From JADKFD01 sp050250665 (GTDB taxonomy: Bacteria; Pseudomonadota; Gammaproteobacteria; Xanthomonadales; SZUA-5): 63,821 bases of DNA. Made by a program: the position numbers and the translations under genes. The notes beneath the pieces were generated by a model. It made no database searches. It saw only the letters and a list, made by a program, of their open reading frames with translations, and was not told where the DNA came from. How positions within the stretch are numbered: position 1 is the stretch's first letter; each line of letters begins with the position of its first letter. Positions 18,374-26,840 of this stretch are shown in pieces. The stretch is from contig JBFWOF010000037.1 of NCBI GenBank assembly GCA_050250665.1, positions 1 through 63,821 of the forward strand, in the 5' to 3' direction.

Positions 18374-18684
18374 CGGCGAGATGTGTCGAAGCGATTGATC
18401 AACAAGCAGGACTCGAAGGACACAAAGGAAAAGCGGAACGGCCGCGAAGAGAAGAGCCCTGGGCACGGGCCATGCGCGCAGTCCTGAAGTAGAGCGGCTT
18501 CGGCGCGCGGCGGCTGGAAGTGTGCTCCAGGGTAGTGCGCGCCGGAGGCCACGCCCCCGGCGTCATTGCGACCCCGGACTTGATCCGGGGGAAGCAATCC
18601 AGGCGTACGGCCACCGAAGCACTGGATTGCTTCGTCGCTGCGCTCCTCGCAATGACGCAGGACCTGAGGTATCGCGGACCCGGC
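18374..18684. other. Intergenic region with repeats, no gene seen
   Basis: The gap between the phosphatase gene and the converging uvrB gene holds a GAAGGACACAAAGGAAAAG-type stretch (18414-18435), also found at 24090-24136, and the ~95-bp inverted element (18558-18657). Its open frames are repeat-derived. Confidence 0.75.
18558..18657. repeat. Dispersed ~95-bp inverted-repeat element, copy 2
   Basis: The left arm CGTCATTGCG and right arm CGCAATGACG frame a pair of inner arms, GAAGCAATCCAG and CTGGATTGCTTC. The left half carries an additional small hairpin (CCCCGGACTTGATCCGGGG). Same family as 216-308 and 26700-26793. Confidence 0.85.
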
Positions 18685-20727
18685 CTACGCCAGCAAACCC
18701 TGCGCCTTGATCTTCTTGATCTCGTCGCGGACCCGGGCGGCTTCTTCGAATTCCAGGTTCTGGGCGTGCTGGAACATCTGTTCTTCGAGTTTCTTCAACT
18801 TCGATCCCAGCTGCTCGGGTGACATCGCGGCGTAATCGATGCGTGGCTCGGCAACACCGATGGCCCGCTTGCGGCCGCGGCCGCCGGCACTGGTGGCTGT
18901 GGCCTTGTCTTCGACTGGCGTGTCGCGGGCACCCTCCATGACATCGGTGACGCTCTTGGTGATGCCGCGCGGGGTGATGCCATGGGCCAGGTTGTATTCG
19001 ATCTGCTTCTCGCGGCGGCGGTCGGTCTCGTCGATGGCGCGGCGCATGGAATCGGTGATCCGATCGGCATAGAGGATGGCCTTGCCGCGCAGATTTCGGG
19101 CGGCCCGACCGATGGTCTGGATCAGCGAGCCGGTCGAACGCAGGAAACCTTCCTTGTCGGCATCCAGGATCGCCACCAGCGAGACCTCGGGCATGTCCAG
19201 ACCTTCGCGCAGCAGATTGATGCCGACCAGCACATCGAATCTACCCAGGCGCAGATCGCGGATGATCTCGACCCGCTCCACCGTTTCGATATCCGAATGC
19301 AGATAGCGCACCTTGACCCCATACTCGGTCAGGTATTCGGTGAGGTTCTCGGCCATGCGCTTGGTCAGCGTGGTCACCAGCACGCGATCGCCCATGGCGG
19401 TGCGCAAGGTGATTTCCGACAGCAGATCGTCGACCTGCGTGGCCACCGGCCGGATCTCGGTGGGCGGATCGATCAGACCGGTGGGCCGTACCAGCTGCTC
19501 GACCACGGCGCCGTCGGTCAGGCGAAGTTCGTAGGGACCGGGCGTGGCCGACACGAAGATGGTGCGCGGCGCGCGGCGCTCCCATTCCTCGAAGCGCAGC
19601 GGCCGGTTGTCCAGCGCCGATGGCAGTCGGAAACCGAAGCTGACCAGCGTTTCCTTGCGCGAGCGATCGCCCTTGTACATGGCGCCGAGCTGCGGAATGG
19701 TGACGTGACTCTCGTCGACCATCAGCAGCGCATCGGGCGGCAGATAGTCGAACAGCGTCGGTGGCGCCTCACCCTCGCCCCGACCAGTCAGATGTCGCGA
19801 GTAATTCTCGATGCCCTGGCAGAAGCCGATCTCGGCCATCATCTCCAGATCGAACTGGGTGCGCTGCTTCAGCCGTTGCGCCTCCAGCAGCTTGTTCTCG
19901 GCGTACAGCACTTCCAGCCTTTCGGCCAGCTCATCCTTGATCGTGGTGATGGCGTCGAGCACATTGCGGCGCGAGGTCACATAGTGCGACTTGGGATAGA
20001 TGGTGAACCTGGGCAGACGCTTGATGATCTCCCCGGTGAGCGGATCGAACAGCGCCAGATTCTCGATTTCGCCATCGAACAGCTCGATGCGCAGCGCCTC
20101 GCTGTCGCTCTCGGCCGGATGCACATCGATGATCTCGCCGCGCACGCGGTAGGTGCCGCGGCGTAGTTCGTAGTCGCCGCGCTTGTACTGCAACTCGGTC
20201 AGACGGCGAATGATCTCGCGGTCAGGAATGCGATCCCCGCGCACCAGGTGCAGCACCATGTTGAAGTACTGGTCGGGGTCACCGAGGCCGTAGATCGCCG
20301 ACACCGTGGCCACGATCAGGGCATCCTTGCGCTCCAGCAGCGCCTTGGTGGCCGACAGCCGCATCTGTTCGATGTGTTCGTTGATGCTGGCGTCCTTCTC
20401 GATGTAGGTATCGCTGGACGGCACATAGGCTTCGGGCTGGTAGTAGTCGTAGTAGCTGACGAAATACTCCACCGCATTGTTCGGAAAGAACTCCTTGAAC
20501 TCGCCGTAGAGCTGCGCGGCCAGCGTCTTGTTCGGCGCCAGCACCAGGGTTGGCCGCTGGATGGCCTGAACCACATTGGCAATGGTGTAGGTCTTGCCGC
20601 TGCCGGTCACGCCCAGCAGCACCTGATGGGCCTCGCCGGCGCGGATGCCGTTGATCAGCCTGGCGATGGCCTGCGGCTGATCGCCAGCGGGCTCGAACGG
20701 CGACTGCAACTGGAATAGATCCGACAC
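18685..20727 (-). CDS. uvrB: UvrABC excinuclease subunit B
   Basis: A 680-residue helicase-like nucleotide excision repair protein that verifies damage and recruits UvrC. Walker A GVTGSGKTYTIANV is at about 40, the beta-hairpin region VSYYDYYQPEAYVPSSDTYIEKD follows, then DESHVTIPQLG (motif II), the GRAARNLRGKAI motif VI and the C-terminal UVR domain LKKLEEQMFQHAQNLEFEEAARVRDEI. Length matches the family (about 670-680). No clear LexA box was found upstream. Confidence 0.98.
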   Translation of the reverse strand: MSDLFQLQSPFEPAGDQPQAIARLINGIRAGEAHQVLLGVTGSGKTYTIANVVQAIQRPTLVLAPNKTLAAQLYGEFKEFFPNNAVEYFVSYYDYYQPEAYVPSSDTYIEKDASINEHIEQMRLSATKALLERKDALIVATVSAIYGLGDPDQYFNMVLHLVRGDRIPDREIIRRLTELQYKRGDYELRRGTYRVRGEIIDVHPAESDSEALRIELFDGEIENLALFDPLTGEIIKRLPRFTIYPKSHYVTSRRNVLDAITTIKDELAERLEVLYAENKLLEAQRLKQRTQFDLEMMAEIGFCQGIENYSRHLTGRGEGEAPPTLFDYLPPDALLMVDESHVTIPQLGAMYKGDRSRKETLVSFGFRLPSALDNRPLRFEEWERRAPRTIFVSATPGPYELRLTDGAVVEQLVRPTGLIDPPTEIRPVATQVDDLLSEITLRTAMGDRVLVTTLTKRMAENLTEYLTEYGVKVRYLHSDIETVERVEIIRDLRLGRFDVLVGINLLREGLDMPEVSLVAILDADKEGFLRSTGSLIQTIGRAARNLRGKAILYADRITDSMRRAIDETDRRREKQIEYNLAHGITPRGITKSVTDVMEGARDTPVEDKATATSAGGRGRKRAIGVAEPRIDYAAMSPEQLGSKLKKLEEQMFQHAQNLEFEEAARVRDEIKKIKAQGLLA

Positions 20728-20855
20728 CTGGCCTCTCTAGTCTCGTGCAAGGAACGGCTGTAGGAAATTTCCGACATCCGAATCGGAAAGCGGCGGCTGG
20801 CTGGCGCCCGGCGAATCCCTAGCCTAACCGACATCCACCCCGTCGGAGCATCGCC

Positions 20856-21407
20856 ATGACCTTCCCCTGCCACCGCGCTGGCCGCAGTCACGGTTTCAGC
20901 GCTCTCGAGCTGATCCTGGTGCTGCTGGTCGCGAGCATCGTACTGGCGGTTGCGCTGCCTTCTTTCAAGACCATGGGCAGTTCCACCCAGGTGCGTACCG
21001 CCAAGAACGCCCTGATTCTGGGACTGCAGCGAGCCCGCGCCGAGGCGCTCAGCACCGGCCGCAACGTGGTGCTGTGTCCCAGCCGCGATCAGCACAGCTG
21101 CCGCAATGACAGCGACTGGTCTGAAGGATGGCTGTTGTACCGTGACGACAATCGCAATGGTCGTTTCGACCCGGTGGAGCAGCTGCTGCTGAGCCAGCAG
21201 CTCGATCCCAGACTGATCGGCATCCGCAGCAACACTGGCAGACGACAGATCACATATCGTAACCTTGGTGAATCGGCCGGCGCCAATGCCAGTTTCGTCA
21301 TTTGCAGCCGTCGTGACCCGCATTTCGGCGGTCAGGTCATCATTGCCAACTCCGGCCGCGTGCGCAGCCTGAGCTTTGCGCCGCTGGAGACCTGCGCCGC
21401 CATCTGA
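20856..21407 (+). CDS. GspH/FimT-type pseudopilin
   Basis: A 183-residue minor pilin-like protein. The prepilin peptidase site is G-FSALELILVLLVASIVLAVALPSF, with Glu at +5 of the mature form and a hydrophobic helix after it; the leader is about 13 residues. The C-terminal domain (ARAEALSTGRNVVLCPSRD...) matches the FimT/GspH family of type IV pilus or type II secretion initiators. No other pilus gene is in the window, so which machine it serves is unknown. Confidence 0.9.
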   Translation: MTFPCHRAGRSHGFSALELILVLLVASIVLAVALPSFKTMGSSTQVRTAKNALILGLQRARAEALSTGRNVVLCPSRDQHSCRNDSDWSEGWLLYRDDNRNGRFDPVEQLLLSQQLDPRLIGIRSNTGRRQITYRNLGESAGANASFVICSRRDPHFGGQVIIANSGRVRSLSFAPLETCAAI

Positions 21408-21465
21408 ACCCACCGAGGGCCGGGAAACCGGCCCAGCGCATCCGCCACACAGGACCCGATCAACG

Positions 21466-22722
21466 ATGTCGACACGCCCAAACGCCGCCGCCGAAGTCCC
21501 CTTCTGGGAGCGATTGCGGCCGATGCTGGCCTATCCGCTGCACTCCGAGGCCCTGCTGACCATCACCCTGCTGGCCTTCCTGCGGCTGCTGGGCTATCTG
21601 CCCGGCGTCGGCTTCATCATGAACATCGTCATTGCCGCCGCCACGCTGAAATATGCGGCAGAAGTACTGAGCTCGACCGCCAACGGCATCATGGAGGCGC
21701 CCAGCGGCTACAACACGCCGGATTCGGTGGGCTGGGTGGTGCTCAAGGTCCAGGTGCTGCTCTGGGTCATCGGCTTTTTGCTGGTCATCGGCGCCATCGC
21801 TGCCGGGGCGCCGGCGCTGGCCTGGGTCTTCGGCATCGCCATCGCCCTCGGCGCGCCTGCGGCACTGATGTCGGCCGCGATCGATCAGGACACGCTGGGT
21901 GCGCTCAATCCCTCGCTGTGGATGGCCACGCTGACGCGCATCGGCTGGCCCTACATCGGCGCCGCCCTGCTCTGCCTGATCCTGATGATCAGCGAAGGCA
22001 ACGCCCAGCAGATGATGCTGCCTTTTCTGCCCGGCCCGCTGGCCGTCGTCGGCCATTATTTCATCGCCAACTACGCCACCGTGGTCACCTTCCATCTGCT
22101 CGGATACCTGGTCTACCAATACCGAGATGCTCTGGGCTACGAGATCAAGGTCAACGCGCCGACCTCGCTGCCACGCCCCAGGGACAGGGACCAGTCGGTA
22201 CTGGATGAAAGCGAGGCTTTCGCCGCCAATGGCGACACCGAGAGCGCGGCACGGGTGCTGCGCGAGTTCATCAACGAACGCGGCGCCACCGATGCCGTGC
22301 ATCTGCGCTATCGCAAGCTGCTGACGCTGCACGGCGATACCGCGGCGCTGAACAAGCACGCCCAGCAATATCTGAACGTCAAGATTGCCCAGGAGAAATG
22401 GGCGCAGGCGCTGGATTTCTGGTCGGAATGCCGCGGCGCCGATCCGGCGCTGTGGCCCAGCGATCCCGATCAGGTGCGTGAACTGGTGGACAAGGCCCGC
22501 GAGCTCGGCAAGCCGGAACTGGCGCTGAAATTTGCCAACGGCTTCAGCCGGACCTATCCCAAGCATCCGGCGGTCGGTGCCATCCATCTGCGGGTGGCCC
22601 AGGCCCTCAACGAACGCCTGGGCAAACCGGCCGAAGCCCGCAAGCTGCTCGAAGCCACCCGCGAGGCCTACCCCAAGTCCAAGGCGCTGCCGGAGATTGA
22701 GGCCTATCTGCAGCGGATCTAG
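21466..22722 (+). CDS. Multi-pass membrane protein with C-terminal helical-repeat region
   Basis: A 418-residue protein. Residues 1-215 hold about five hydrophobic segments (for example LLTITLLAFLRLLGYLPGVGFIMNIVIAA and VLLWVIGFLLVIGAIAAGAPALAWVFGIAIAL). The cytosolic C-terminal half (about 240-418) is TPR-like, with DTESAARVLREFINERGA and KPAEARKLLEATREAYPKS. The ATG at 21466 was chosen because the upstream 30 codons are proline/arginine-rich and not membrane-like. The layout resembles DUF4013-type proteins; function unknown. It is transcribed in the same direction as the pseudopilin, 58 bp after it. Confidence 0.8.
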   Translation: MSTRPNAAAEVPFWERLRPMLAYPLHSEALLTITLLAFLRLLGYLPGVGFIMNIVIAAATLKYAAEVLSSTANGIMEAPSGYNTPDSVGWVVLKVQVLLWVIGFLLVIGAIAAGAPALAWVFGIAIALGAPAALMSAAIDQDTLGALNPSLWMATLTRIGWPYIGAALLCLILMISEGNAQQMMLPFLPGPLAVVGHYFIANYATVVTFHLLGYLVYQYRDALGYEIKVNAPTSLPRPRDRDQSVLDESEAFAANGDTESAARVLREFINERGATDAVHLRYRKLLTLHGDTAALNKHAQQYLNVKIAQEKWAQALDFWSECRGADPALWPSDPDQVRELVDKARELGKPELALKFANGFSRTYPKHPAVGAIHLRVAQALNERLGKPAEARKLLEATREAYPKSKALPEIEAYLQRI

Positions 22723-22803
22723 TGTGGTGTCTCCAAACAACTTGCACAGACTGTAGTTCCGGCGCCGGCTAGACTCCGTGCGCCCGTCTGACGCCAGCCC
22801 TCC

Positions 22804-23973
22804 ATGACCCTGCGCGACATCCCCTACTGGCGCCTGTCGGCCTTCTATTTCGCCTACTTTCTGGCGCTGGGTGCCTACGCGCCTTACTTCGCACCGTATC
22901 TGGAGTCGCGCGGACTCAGCCCCTGGCAGATCAGCGTGGTCATGAGCCTGTGGTTTGGCAGCCGGGTCTATGCGCCGTCCACCTGGGGTTGGCTGACCGC
23001 GCGTGCTGCCCATCCGATCCTCTGGCTGCGCGCCGGTGCGGCGGTGACCCTGGCCGCCTTCGCGCTGTTTCTGCTGCCGCTGGGATTTGCCGCCATGGTG
23101 CTGGTGATGCTGGTCTATGCCACTGCCTACAACGCCATCATGCCGCAGTTCGAGGCCCTGACCCTGACGCATCTGGGCGAGCGCCGATCCCGCTACGGGC
23201 GCATCCGGGTCTGGGGCTCGGTCGGTTTTGTGATCGCCAACATCGGTTTCGGCTGGCTGTTGCAGCGCCTGGGATACCACTGGCTGGTGGCTCTGCTGCT
23301 GCCGGTCTTTGCACTGTTGCTGGCATCGACCTGGATCAACCGCGAAGCCGACGCCAGCGCCGAGGAATCCCCCAGCTCCGGCGTGCACGCGGACCTACTG
23401 TCACGATTGCGCAGCCGAGCGGTCTGGACCTTCCTGACGACGGCACTGCTGATGCAGCTGGCGCACGGCGCCTTCTACGTGTTCCTGTCATTGCATCTGA
23501 TGCGCAATGGCTACAGTGCCCAGCAGATAGGACTGCTCTGGGCCGTCGGCGTGATGGCCGAGATCGCCATGTTTCTGTGGATGCCCCGGGTGCTGGGACG
23601 ATTCAGCCCGCAAACGATCATGAGCGCCTGCTTCGGCATCGGCATCGTGCGCTGGCTGGTCACTGCACTGTTGCCCGAACACGGCTGGGCGATTGCGCTC
23701 TCGCAAATGGGTCATGCCTTCACTTTTGCCGCCTTTCACAGCACCAGCATCTACGCCATCGGCCAATTCTTCCCAGGTCGCAGCGGCGTGCATGGGCAGG
23801 GCATGCTCTACGGATTCAGCTCTGGCCTGGGCGGTGTGCTTGGGGCGCTGCTGGCAGGCGCACTCTGGGAACTCGGTGGCGGCCGCAGCAGCTTTCTCGG
23901 AGCAGCAGTGATCTCCATGGTCGGACTGGCGCTGGCCTTGCGCGTGCGCATCCCGGCTTCAAGCCGCCTGTAG
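22804..23973 (+). CDS. MFS transporter, PPP/HcaT-like family
   Basis: A 389-residue inner-membrane transporter with twelve predicted segments. It starts IPYWRLSAFYFAYFLALGAYAPYFAPYLESRGLSPWQIS, characteristic of the phenylpropionate permease-like group, and has YGRIRVWGSVGFV in the first half and FFPGRSGVHGQGMLYGFSSGLGGVLGALLAG in the second. Substrate is unknown, as for most of the group. The last codons, RIPASSRL and the stop, fall inside a repeat that recurs 54 bp downstream. Confidence 0.88.
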   Translation: MTLRDIPYWRLSAFYFAYFLALGAYAPYFAPYLESRGLSPWQISVVMSLWFGSRVYAPSTWGWLTARAAHPILWLRAGAAVTLAAFALFLLPLGFAAMVLVMLVYATAYNAIMPQFEALTLTHLGERRSRYGRIRVWGSVGFVIANIGFGWLLQRLGYHWLVALLLPVFALLLASTWINREADASAEESPSSGVHADLLSRLRSRAVWTFLTTALLMQLAHGAFYVFLSLHLMRNGYSAQQIGLLWAVGVMAEIAMFLWMPRVLGRFSPQTIMSACFGIGIVRWLVTALLPEHGWAIALSQMGHAFTFAAFHSTSIYAIGQFFPGRSGVHGQGMLYGFSSGLGGVLGALLAGALWELGGGRSSFLGAAVISMVGLALALRVRIPASSRL

Positions 23974-24039
23974 GAGCGACCTCGCCTGGCCCTGCTGGTG
24001 CGCATCCCGGATTCAGATCGCCTGTAGGAGCGACCTCGC
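23944..24039. repeat. Two direct copies of a 42-bp repeat overlapping the MFS stop codon
   Basis: GTGCGCATCCCGG...TGTAGGAGCGACCTCGC occurs at 23944-23985 and 23998-24039, 54 bp apart. The first copy encodes the C terminus and stop codon of the MFS protein. The second continues into GTCGCGACC, which is the complement of the GGTCGCGAC unit in the 77-bp array at 29851-30158. Confidence 0.8.
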
Positions 24040-24437
24040 GTCGCGACCGTCAGACCGGAACTCGCGGGGCCCTGATGCCAGGAGCAGGACGCAAAGGACG
24101 CGAAGGAAGAGCAGAAAGGACACAAGGAAAAGCACTTTCAACCTGCCTTGGCTGTTCGCCGAGTTGGGCTGTCGCTGCCAGCAGGTTCAGGAAACCGTCT
24201 TGCTGCCGCATTTCCGTCAGGACTCGGTCGCGCCGCGAGGGCGCTCCTACCCGGGCGAATGACTCTCCGAGCACCCACGCGCTGTAAGGACGGGCTCCAT
24301 GCCACACAGCTGCCACGGAACTGACCCGATCGGCATAGCATTCGGGCTGTGCAATTGCGCCGACACTCGGCAGACTGCGCACCATTGCGACCGGGTCGAT
24401 ATCCTTGGACCCGAGTCCGTTGCCTGGAGGGATGCAA
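23974..24437. other. Intergenic region upstream of the bkd operon, no gene seen
   Basis: It contains the second 42-bp direct repeat, an AAGGACGCGAAGGAA-type purine-rich stretch (24090-24136) shared with 18414-18435, and about 300 bp of ordinary sequence in which the bkd promoter must lie. A GGAGG ribosome-binding site for bkdA1 is at 24426-24430. No Lrp/BkdR-type regulator gene is adjacent. Confidence 0.7.
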
Positions 24438-25667
24438 ATGAGTGAGAAGCAACCACTACGACTACATGTGCCGGAGCCCAAGGCACGTCCCGGCGAGAGC
24501 CCGGACTTCAGCGATATCGTGATCCCGCCAGTCGGCAGCCTGCCGCGCCCGCCCATCGACGAGCCCGATCACACTATGCGCGACCATGCTTTCGGCATGA
24601 TCCGGGTGCTGGACGAGAACGGCACCGCGGTGGGCGAGTGGGATCCCAAACTCAGTCCCGAGATGCTGCACCGTGGCCTGCGGGCCATGCTGCTGACGCG
24701 CATCTACGACGAGCGCATGATGCGCGTGCAACGCCAGGGCAAGACCTCCTTCTACATGAAATGCACTGGCGAAGAAGCGGTCGCTGTCGCCCAGGCGCTG
24801 GCGCTTGATGATGGCGACATGCTGTTCCCGAGCTACCGCCAGCAGGGCTTGCTGATCGCCCGCAACTGGTCGCTGGTGGACATGATGTGTCAGGTCTACA
24901 ACAACACCAAGGACCGTCTCAAGGGCCGCCAGCTGCCGATCATGTATTCGGTCAAGGAGGTCGGCTTCTTCTCGATCTCCGGCAACCTCGGCACCCAGCT
25001 GCCGCAGGCGGTGGGCTGGGCCATGGCGTCGGCGCTCAAGGGCGATACCCGGATCGCGGCCGGCTGGGTCGGTGACGGCACCACCGCCGAGGCCGACTTC
25101 CACTACGCGCTGACCTTCGCCACGGTCTACCAGGCGCCGGTGATCCTGAATGTGGTCAACAACCAGTGGGCGATCTCCAGCTTCCAGGGCTTTGCCGGCG
25201 GCGAGCAGACCACCTTCGCCGCACGCGCCATCGGTTACGGCCTGCCCGGCCTGCGCGTGGATGGCAACGATTTCCTGGCGGTCTATGCCGCCACCCGCTG
25301 GGCCGCCGATCGCGCCCGCAGCAACAATGGCCCCACGCTGATCGAGTTCTACACCTACCGGGCCGCGCCGCATTCGACCAGCGACGATCCCTCGGCCTAC
25401 CGGCCCGACGACGAGAGCGCACGCTGGCCGCTGGGCGATCCGATCAACCGCCTGAAACAGCACATGATCGCCCAGGGCATCTGGAGCGAAGAACAGCACG
25501 AAGCCCTGAACAAGGAACTGGACGACTACGTCCGCTCCGCGCAGAAGGAGGCCGAAAGCTTCGGCACCCTCGGGGTCAAACCGGCCAGTGCCGCGACCAT
25601 GTTCGAGGATGTGTACAAGGAGGTGCCGCAGCACCTGATCCGTCAACGTCAGGAACTGGGAGTCTGA
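24438..25667 (+). CDS. bkdA1: Branched-chain 2-oxoacid dehydrogenase E1 component, alpha subunit
   Basis: A 409-residue thiamine-diphosphate enzyme subunit that decarboxylates the keto acids of valine, leucine and isoleucine. The TPP/Mg motif starts at GDG (212-214) and ends at NVVNNQWAISS. The N terminus LRLHVPEPKARPG and KGRQLPIMYSVKEVGFFSISGNLGTQ resemble Pseudomonas BkdA1 closely, which favours BCKDH over pyruvate dehydrogenase. The ATG at 24438 has GGAGG seven bases before it. bkdA2 begins 2 bp after the stop. Confidence 0.95.
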   Translation: MSEKQPLRLHVPEPKARPGESPDFSDIVIPPVGSLPRPPIDEPDHTMRDHAFGMIRVLDENGTAVGEWDPKLSPEMLHRGLRAMLLTRIYDERMMRVQRQGKTSFYMKCTGEEAVAVAQALALDDGDMLFPSYRQQGLLIARNWSLVDMMCQVYNNTKDRLKGRQLPIMYSVKEVGFFSISGNLGTQLPQAVGWAMASALKGDTRIAAGWVGDGTTAEADFHYALTFATVYQAPVILNVVNNQWAISSFQGFAGGEQTTFAARAIGYGLPGLRVDGNDFLAVYAATRWAADRARSNNGPTLIEFYTYRAAPHSTSDDPSAYRPDDESARWPLGDPINRLKQHMIAQGIWSEEQHEALNKELDDYVRSAQKEAESFGTLGVKPASAATMFEDVYKEVPQHLIRQRQELGV

Positions 25668-25669
25668 TC

Positions 25670-26683
25670 ATGGCCAGGATGAACATGATTCAGGCCATCA
25701 ACTCGGCCATGGATGTGATGCTGGAGCGCGACAGCAACACCGTGATCTTCGGCGAGGACGTCGGCTATTTCGGTGGCGTGTTCCGCTGCACCGCCGGCTT
25801 GCAGAAGAAGTACGGCACCCATCGCGTGTTCGATTCTCCGATCGCCGAGGGCGGCATCCTGGCAGCGGCCGTCGGCATGGGCGTCTACGGTCTGCGCCCG
25901 GTGGTCGAGATCCAGTTTGCCGATTACATCTACCCGGCCTTCGATCAGCTGGTCTCGGAAGCGGCGCGTCTGCGCTATCGCTCGGGCGGCGAATTCTGGG
26001 CTCCGATCACGGTGCGCTCGCCCTGTGGCGGCGGCATCTTCGGCGGCCAGACTCACAGCCAGAGCCCGGAGGCGATCTTCACCCATGTCGCCGGCTTGAA
26101 GACGGTGATGCCGTCCAATCCCATCGACGCCAAGGGCCTGCTGATTGCCGCCATCGAGGACGATGATCCGGTGGTGTTCTTCGAGCCCAAGCGCATCTAC
26201 AACGGCCCCTTCGAGGGCTACCACGACCGTCCGCTGGTACCGTGGTCCAAACACGATCTGGGTGAAGTGCCCGAAGGTTATTACAAAGTCGAACTGGGCA
26301 AGGCCGCCATCGCCCGCACCGGCAGCGATGTCACCATCCTGGCCTACGGCACCATGGTGCATGTGGCTCTGGCCGGCGTCGCCGAGGCCGGTGTCGACGC
26401 TGAAGTGATCGACCTGCGTACGCTGATGCCGCTGGATATCGATTGCATCGTCGAATCGGTCAAGAAAACCGGACGCTGCGTGATCGTGCACGAAGCCACA
26501 CGAACCGGCGGCTTCGGCGCCGAACTGCTGGCGCAGGTGCAGGAGAACTGTTTCATGCACCTGGAAGCCCAGATCGTGCGTGTCGCCGGCTGGGACACGC
26601 CCTACCCGCATGCCTTTGAGTGGGAATATTTCCCGGGCCCCGAGCGCGTCAAGCGCGCCATCCTGAAAGTCATGGAGAGCTAG
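25670..26683 (+). CDS. bkdA2: Branched-chain 2-oxoacid dehydrogenase E1 component, beta subunit
   Basis: A 337-residue partner of BkdA1 in the E1 heterotetramer. It has the transketolase-like pyrimidine domain (FGEDVGYFGGVFRCTAGLQKKYG, DSPIAEGGILAAAVGMG, EIQFADYIYPAFDQ) and the C-terminal transketolase domain (GSDVTILAYGTMVHVAL, EVIDLRTLMPLD). Length and motifs are standard. It is followed by an inverted-repeat element before bkdB. Confidence 0.96.
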   Translation: MARMNMIQAINSAMDVMLERDSNTVIFGEDVGYFGGVFRCTAGLQKKYGTHRVFDSPIAEGGILAAAVGMGVYGLRPVVEIQFADYIYPAFDQLVSEAARLRYRSGGEFWAPITVRSPCGGGIFGGQTHSQSPEAIFTHVAGLKTVMPSNPIDAKGLLIAAIEDDDPVVFFEPKRIYNGPFEGYHDRPLVPWSKHDLGEVPEGYYKVELGKAAIARTGSDVTILAYGTMVHVALAGVAEAGVDAEVIDLRTLMPLDIDCIVESVKKTGRCVIVHEATRTGGFGAELLAQVQENCFMHLEAQIVRVAGWDTPYPHAFEWEYFPGPERVKRAILKVMES

Positions 26684-26699
26684 GACACCGCCCCCACCG

Positions 26700-26793
26700 C
26701 GTCATTGCGAGGCCCGCGCAGCGGGCCGCGGCAATCCAGAAGCGGACCAGAAGTGCACTGGATTGCTTCGTCGCTGCGCTTCTCGCAATGACG
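26700..26793. repeat. Dispersed ~95-bp inverted-repeat element, copy 3, inside the bkd operon
   Basis: CGTCATTGCGA and TCGCAATGACG bound the element, and GGCAATCCAG pairs with CTGGATTGC inside. The left arm contains CCCGCGCAGCGGG as a local hairpin. It fills most of the 157-bp gap between bkdA2 and bkdB and may affect the relative expression of the two genes by mRNA folding. Confidence 0.85.
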
Positions 26794-26840
26794 CCGGTTC
26801 AGTATTCACGAGTGACCAGAACAGTCCAGAGGATCGAATC

